The position numbers and the translations under genes are program-made. This document shows, piece by piece, positions 9,501 to 13,621 of a stretch of DNA of 13,621 nt; position 1 is the stretch's first letter, and every line of letters starts with the position of its first letter. Source of the stretch: Phoronis ovalis (lineage: Eukaryota; Phoronida; Phoronidae); NCBI GenBank assembly GCA_028565635.1, contig JAOXYB010037151.1:1-13621 (forward strand), given 5' to 3'. The notes under the pieces were generated by a model. The model worked only from the letters and a program-made list of their open reading frames with translations, had not been told where the DNA came from and searched no databases.

Positions 9501-10447
9501 ACAGAATATTTCTTTTAGTCTTAAAGTAGCATTCATCTTACAATAAAAGAAAGCTTATAATAAAAAATGTCGCGTGCGATAAGGGTTTGGCGGATTTTAT
9601 GTGGCCGGACTGCATTAATTAAATATGGCCGCCACATTTAGTGGTGATTGGTTGGAGGATTGTACTCAATTTGTTCAGGCAGAGATTATTATAAATTTAC
9701 AAGAATAAAAGCATACTCTATAATAACAAGCGCTAATTTTCTTCAGAAATATTTTTATTAATTATTTAAGCGTGCGTTTTTTCAATGAGACTGTAGTAAA
9801 AAAGGATAATTGTATGTTCTTTATTGTTATTTTTTCTGTAATGTATAGAACTGTATTATTTTGTACTTCGGGTCAGAGCCTTTGAATATTGAAATAAATT
9901 CACACTCGTGCGCATTATATGTTAACAGTTTTTGTTTTGAGCGAGTTTAAAGTCATCATTCATGGTCACATTCTTGCACAGCTGCCTAACAAGCAAAATG
10001 ATAGCGGCCATTTTCCTTTGTTCGAAATTTAGAGCAGCTTGACAATATAACAAGACTTTGAATTGGTGTTGTATGTGTCTTAAATTCGTACAAATATATA
10101 ATTTATGATTGATTATTCAACATGTTTAAAAAAAATCGAATGAACTTGTTAATCATGCTTTTTAATAAGCACTTTGTCGAAAATACTCACGTTTTTTCGT
10201 TTTGTATTGTATGCTATGCAACCCAAAGCATCTTAGATTGGACTAAGAAGATTGTACTGGTATTGTACAGCCTCATACTTTAGCTTTTGTTTTATTGTCA
10301 GCAATACATTTATATAATGACCAAGTCGCACGCACACACATTTTATATATAAACACATTATATAAAATGAAATACCAGATAATTTCTTTGTTTGTTTACG
10401 TTAATTTATTCTAGTCGGAAATTAGTATAAAACTCAAGGTTAGCACT
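9501..10447. other. Intergenic stretch between the two genes, with a CCAAT/GCCGCC patch near 9590-9655
   Basis: No coding block was recognised. Around 9590-9655 a locally GC-richer patch carries TGATTGG (an inverted CCAAT box), GGCCGCCACAT and GGCCGG. A second GCGGCCATTTT, resembling a YY1-type site, lies near 10004. This could be a distal promoter or non-coding first exon for the T-box gene, but no transcription start can be identified. Confidence 0.3.
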
Positions 10448-10453
10448 TTATTG
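10448..10453 (-). terminator. Polyadenylation signal AATAAA of the solute-binding-protein-like gene
   Basis: Canonical AATAAA on the minus strand, 38 bases after the TAA stop at 10492-10494. The spacing suits a short 3' UTR and supports the position of the tiny last exon. Confidence 0.6.
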
Positions 10454-10491
10454 TAGATACTTGAAGCAATCAGCCTTCTGACCAAAGTGGA

Positions 10492-10517
10492 TTACAGGTC
10501 GCAGTTGGCAGCATAAC
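10492..10517 (-). CDS. SBP-like gene last exon, 26 nt
   Basis: The acceptor aatttcag|GT joins in phase 1 and yields GYAANCDL followed by TAA. The preceding Tyr/Gly-rich end and the final Cys fit a cysteine-rich extracellular protein. An AATAAA lies 38 bases downstream. If the intron were not removed, the frame would instead end after ten different residues at a TAG near 10735. Confidence 0.65.
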
Positions 10518-13366
10518 CTGAAATTAAACATTCAAATGTTGCTTTGCAAAAATTGCACGGGATCTACCAACAATGTCGCTAAAATCTTGAACCTAGGATG
10601 AATATGTCGATATTTGATTATAATCGCAGATATGCATGACCGTTGTTTACTTTGTAGCATTTGTTGGAAACGTTAAAGCGAAACATTGTTTTAGTGGTTG
10701 GTACCAGGTTTATTGATCTGTTTACGTATAACTACTGTTTAGATGCAACTACATTTGAAAACATACCGTGCTTATCCTTAGCTCCATCACAAAGTTCTTT
10801 CAATCTTCCCTCTTCCTTCAGAGCATTGAAAGCAGAATCGAACCAGGTATCCATATGATTATCTTTCCTCATCATAATACCAGAAGAGCCTAGAGTACAT
10901 TCAAACTCGGTGCTTAGCTTTCTTAGGACGTCAAAGCCGTCAAGCGTGCCAATAAAAAACAGGAAGTCAACCTAAATTTAAAAATGTGCATTTCTTGTTT
11001 ATACTCAGTCTGAATAAATCCATCCGTTAGTGTTCCGTACCTTCTCAACTAACGTCTGGGCTTAACCATAGTCAATTTTTTGTTATATCCCTTCAATTTA
11101 ACAAGAGCGAAATTATTACGTCATTAATCTTTTGTCAACCAAGATGAGCCTTTCTCTCTGCGTCCTACCACGTCTATTCTATCATTTTGAATAGGTATCG
11201 CCTGGGAGCTTGCTTTTTGCTTAGTGGAGTATAGATAAATTCTGGCAGCAAAGCGTGTGTGTGATCGACCGCCTACCCGCTTAGTTCAGTGTTATACCTA
11301 TTATTGTAAGTTGCAATTTAAGATTGGTGGCAAGACTTTCGTGGCACCTTATATAGAAATAAAACGATTACCGTTCTTCTGCTTTTCGAGATAATAAACA
11401 AAAATTGACTGTGGTTAACCTTAGACGTTAGTTGAAAGGATACGGAACACTAACGGATGGACTTATTCAGACTAGTTTATACTGTACCTAACTCTTAAAG
11501 CTAAACAAACTCTTTGGTATGCTGCATTATACCTGTGACCATAGTCATTGTTCATGACGTTCTGCCCTAGCTCTTGATAATCTGACTTGTGAGCTGCGCG
11601 AACAGTCACGGAATCTTGCATAGTCAATTACCGTGAAAGTGCCAACTTCGAAATACATGTAATTCCTACCGAATGAGTTCATATATCACCATCCTGATAT
11701 TCCAGCTTCAACTCACGCTACTCCAGTCATGTTCACTTCACTTGTCTGACAGATGGCGTTATTTATGCATGCGCAAACAACGGACGATTTCTTGTGGTAT
11801 CTCTTTGGATTTTGTGCGTGTGTCAGTGTGAGAGTTGCAAATGGTAATAGGAGTAGTGGAAATTGAGAAGTTGGATAAAAGGGAGAGTATCTGGAAGGTG
11901 ATATATGAACTAATTCGGTCAAAATATATACTTCTTTTGAATTATGCCATAAGCTACATAAACACCTTACAGTACAATGCATCATGTTTTTACCTCGTCA
12001 GCGTTAAGTGCAGTAATAGCCTCGGCAGGTGAATCATACTCAAAAATGTGATCGTCAGAAATCTTGTTACCAATCTGTCTAAAGATACAACCAGCATCCG
12101 CAAACCAACCTTTCCAGAAACCTATAATAATTCAAACGTTTTCCACAAATTTAGTTAAATTTCTTTGATAATACTGCTGTAAAGAAGAGCCCAGATCTGA
12201 TTCCTATATACCACCTATATGTGATAGTATCATGTACTGAAAACTGTGGACATGCAACGTAGTAAGTCTATGTGTCCAGTACAGTGATGTAGTCATTCCG
12301 AAATTATAACATACAATCTTTCGTAATAATTCAATATACCTACCAACTTTACGGCCAGTAAGATCACTCTCAGCCAATGTACTGCTTGGTTTGGTGTAAA
12401 AATAGGACTTGGGTGGTTTAACCAACTGACCAGCAAATTTAAAGACATTCGCTCGATCAACCGTAGGTGTGTATGTAGCACAACTGTCGAACCAACGGCT
12501 CTGTAGACCTGAAGTACAATTTAGTAAACCTCTTTTAGATTGACGTTTCGAACAAATAACCAACTGCATCAGACGAAATTCGACCGTATATAATACAGTG
12601 TTAAATACATTCGAGTTGCGCATGTGTCAGTGATATAGACAATTAATGTCTGATGTACATGTCTCATGTAAGCGCTGTAGAAGTATACCATACGTTTGTA
12701 CGTGACATGATTATAAAGATATTTTACCCACCAGGTCCCTGTTTTGTAAGGGATGAGTAGCAGTCCACTGAATTTGGGAGCACAAAACGACATTGTTTAC
12801 CAGCTCTCTGACAAACTTCCTTCATTACATCAAAATATATGCCTTTTGGATGGCCACCATCATCTCTGCAAATTAATAACACGGTGTTCAAATGATTATT
12901 CAACATACTTTGAAAAATAACAATCACTGATTCATAGACAATAGAAATGCAAGGTGTCATAATAAATGGTTTTAGCATTATTTTTATTTATTTGACCAAA
13001 ATTTATTAGTTGGGGCATAAAAGTAGAGATTTCGCTCCTTAGTACGATATTCATAGTCAATAAAGCGTCACATCTCGGGGGAAAACGGATATTAAAGATA
13101 GCAACATAGGATTAAAGCTCTACAAAAAGTGTGAACTTTGCCCATTGGCTGTACTAAGGTCGTCATAATGAAAAAGCTTCGCTGCGTACAAACAGTATTC
13201 CAAATGAAATACATACTGATAGGAGTAAGGTTTCCAGTCTTGTTCAACGCCCAGGAGGTATATTTTCTCATCCGCTGAGTGCGACTGCGCATCACTCAAA
13301 CCACCGTTAATTTTGTCTTCACTTCTATCATGATCTGTAGCAATGTTACCACTATGCTGACCAGCA
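10492..13366 (-). CDS. Stand-alone periplasmic-binding-protein-like (SBP_bac_3 / PBP type 2 fold) protein, six exons, 5'-partial
   Basis: Coding segments in order of translation are 13366-13217, 12865-12732, 12508-12344, 12121-11994, 10971-10767 and 10517-10492. Phases 2,1,1,0,1 match throughout, ending in TAA. The first exon may extend to 13447, and the start codon is outside the window. The fold is that of family 3 solute-binding proteins. It shows KIYLLGVEQDWKPYSYQDDG followed by GIYFDVMKEVCQRAG (compare VG-x-PPF...G-x-DVDLAKEIA), GLQSRWFDSC (compare LQSGxYDA) and a TPTVDRANVFKF ligand-Arg block (compare TPER-x-x-VDFS). It ends with DLTGRKVGFWKGW, TALNADEVDFLF and AFNALKEEGRLKELCD. The domain is about 225 residues, the usual length, with no channel or membrane segment, so it is not a whole ionotropic glutamate receptor. 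Eight cysteines suggest an extracellular protein. In bacteria this fold binds amino acids for ABC import; the ligand here is unknown. Confidence 0.85.
10767..10971 (-). CDS. SBP-like gene exon: lobe 2 end and return to lobe 1
   Basis: Bounded by aatttag|GTT (phase 0) and CACG|gtatgt (phase 1), 205 nt. It encodes VDFLFFIGTLDGFDVLRKLS, then GSSGIMMRKDNHMDTWFDSA and FNALKEEGRLKELCD. The last part is the classic closing helix (compare N-x-ALKELKEDGTLKEI). An aspartate in TLDGFD is placed where the family often has the residue contacting the ligand amino group. Confidence 0.88.
10997..11005. repeat. Left target-site duplication of the MITE (GTTTATACT)
   Basis: Nine bases identical to 11475-11483, directly abutting the inverted-repeat ends. 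Confidence 0.8.
11006..11474. mobile_element. Mutator-like MITE, 469 bp, with about 74-bp terminal inverted repeats
   Basis: The left end (11006-11079, beginning cAGTCTGAATAA) and right end (11401-11474, ending TTATTCAGACTa) are reverse complements with about nine mismatches in 74 bases. The element is flanked by identical 9-bp direct repeats GTTTATACT at 10997-11005 and 11475-11483, the expected target-site duplication. A 9-bp duplication with long TIRs is characteristic of Mutator-like elements, although hAT (8 bp) cannot be wholly excluded. The interior has no transposase ORF, so the element is non-autonomous. It sits within an intron of the SBP-like gene. Confidence 0.85.
11475..11483. 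repeat. Right target-site duplication of the MITE (GTTTATACT)
   Basis: Nine bases identical to 10997-11005, directly abutting the right terminal repeat. Confidence 0.8.
11994..12121 (-). CDS. SBP-like gene exon: lobe 2
   Basis: Bounded by attatag|GT (phase 1) and GAG|gtaaaa (phase 0). It encodes FWKGWFADAGCIFRQIGNKI, then a short acidic stretch and SPAEAITALNADE. This corresponds to the lobe 2 helix and the 'AL-x-x-G-x-VDA' motif of family 3 binding proteins, completed by VDF in the next exon. Confidence 0.85.
12344..12508 (-). CDS. SBP-like gene exon: ligand-Arg block and hinge
   Basis: Bounded by acttcag|GT (phase 1) and GTTG|gtaggt (phase 1), 165 nt. It encodes LQSRWFDSCATYTPTVDRAN, VFKFAGQLVKPPKSYFY and AESDLTGRKV. 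The Arg of TPTVDR sits where bacterial binding proteins and glutamate receptors use Arg to hold the ligand alpha-carboxylate. DLTGRKVG matches the DLKGKKVG strand that starts lobe 2. The minus-strand open frame continues through both introns by chance. Confidence 0.88.
12732..12865 (-). CDS. SBP-like gene exon: lobe 1, dipeptide GIYFDVMKEV block
   Basis: The acceptor ttgcag|A completes a Gln codon. The donor CCTG|gtgggt (phase 1) is preferred over GG|gtaaaa six bases later, because only phase 1 joins the next exon in frame. The exon encodes DDGGHPKGIYFDVMKEVCQR, then AGKQCRFVLPNSVDCYSSLT. The G-x-x-x-DVM helix matches the conserved G-F-D-V-D-L helix of family 3 binding proteins, and three Cys are present. 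Confidence 0.85.
12866..13216 (-). other. First intron in the window of the SBP-like gene, 351 bp
   Basis: Phase 2 intron with donor gtatgt and acceptor ttgcag. No internal feature recognised. An AGTGTGAA word near 13129 resembles the T-box half-sites elsewhere in the window, but it is isolated. The other introns of this gene are shorter (12509-12731, 12122-12343, 10518-10766) and also featureless. Confidence 0.8.
13217..13366 (-). CDS. SBP-like gene, first exon in window: N-terminal linker and start of lobe 1
   Basis: The acceptor attctcttccattttag precedes T GCT GGT CAG, and the donor is CA|gtatgt (phase 2). The exon encodes a polar linker (AGQHSGNIATDHDRSEDK...) and then KIYLLGVEQDWKPYSY, the first strand of the binding fold. 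The same frame stays open upstream to an alternative acceptor (caatgcag at 13448-13449). That would add FFYFCTFLLAFIFSF, which resembles a signal-peptide core. However, translation of a pyrimidine-rich splice tract gives Phe/Leu/Ser by itself, so the shorter exon is preferred. Confidence 0.75.
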
Positions 13367-13621
13367 CTAAAATGGAAGAGAATATATGATGTCGTGGTAT
13401 CAAACGAGAATATGAATGCTAAAAGAAACGTGCAAAAGTAAAAAAATCTGCATTGAAAATTGTATCAAGATCCTATTTAGATGCAGTGCGGACTTCCAGT
13501 GTTCTAACATAAGAAATCTTGATATAACAGGGATAGAAGAAATATATGGAAAGCGAGAAGGGACCACCCCTATTATTACACATTTTGCATTGAATTTCTT
13601 GGTTTCGGCGGTTATTTATTA
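13367..13621 (-). other. Upstream intron or 5' region of the SBP-like gene, to the window edge
   Basis: The first exon in the window opens at a splice acceptor, so this stretch should be intron (or an extended exon up to 13447). No ATG in the exon frame exists before the stop at about 13460. A different frame starts at an ATG near 13452 (MQIFLLLHVSFSIH, signal-like) but ends at a TGA with no donor in the required phase. The real first coding exon is probably outside the window. Confidence 0.5.

Larger units (their letters stand above)
10972..11993 (-). other. Intron 4 of the SBP-like gene, 1022 bp, hosting a MITE
   Basis: Bounded by gtaaaa and ttag, in phase 0. Nearly half of it is the inserted inverted-repeat element at 11006-11474. 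The remainder (11484-11993) shows no gene. The ORFs across 11713-12032 on both strands have no recognised similarity. Confidence 0.85.

Noticed and set aside
10661-10858. 65-codon plus-strand ORF
   Set aside because: Antisense shadow of the SBP-like exon at 10767-10971.
11713-12032. Overlapping ORFs on both strands (90 and 65 codons)
   Set aside because: They lie in intron 4 and overlap the exon edge. No similarity recognised and composition is intronic.
12204-12623. 139-codon minus-strand ORF as a single-exon gene
   Set aside because: Only the central part (12344-12508) is conserved. The ends run through splice sites into intron sequence, and the neighbouring exons fit by phase.
10492-13366. 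Ionotropic glutamate receptor gene
   Set aside because: Lobe 1 passes directly into lobe 2 with no pore or membrane segments between KPPKSYFY and DLTGRKVG, and the protein ends after the closing helix. The total length matches a solo binding protein.
1-13621. tRNA, rRNA or CRISPR array
   Set aside because: No tRNA box A/B arrangement, no rRNA-like block and no regularly spaced direct repeats were seen on either strand.

Overview
This is an animal (metazoan) genomic window, AT-rich and intron-rich. It holds two spliced genes, both on the minus strand, and fragments of transposable elements. No long open frame spans either gene. I recovered both by joining short conserved blocks at GT/AG boundaries with matching intron phases. 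The source looks like a marine invertebrate, probably a lophotrochozoan such as a bivalve mollusc. This rests on gene content, base composition and frequent 'tacatgta' words, so it is an inference only.

Layout from low to high coordinate. 1-365: the 3' coding part of a LINE-type reverse transcriptase (minus strand), running off the left edge. 366-2555: no gene seen; the start of this stretch downstream of the T-box gene should hold its 3' UTR. 2556-7261: a seven-exon Brachyury-class T-box gene (387 codons, apparently complete). All six introns are phase-consistent, and the T domain, Pro/His-rich region and a Brachyury-like C-terminal tail are intact. 7262-10491: about 3.2 kb between the genes. 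It holds a 24-bp palindrome of variant T-box half-sites just upstream of the start codon, a CRE, a 16-bp palindrome, a decayed inverted-repeat element and a CCAAT-containing patch. 10492-13366 (perhaps to 13447): a six-exon gene for a stand-alone type 2 periplasmic-binding-protein fold (SBP_bac_3-like, Cys-rich, with no channel segments). Its 5' exon(s) lie beyond the window. Its 1-kb fourth intron carries a MITE with 74-bp terminal inverted repeats and a 9-bp target duplication.

The genes are neighbours in tandem with no visible functional link. The T-box protein is a nuclear transcription factor that, in other animals, specifies blastopore, posterior mesoderm or notochord fates. The binding-protein-like product is probably extracellular, and its ligand is unknown. 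The points most worth following up are the intron-containing solo solute-binding protein in an animal genome, the Brachyury protein with an acidic N-terminus lacking the usual N-terminal motif, and the T-site palindrome next to its start codon.
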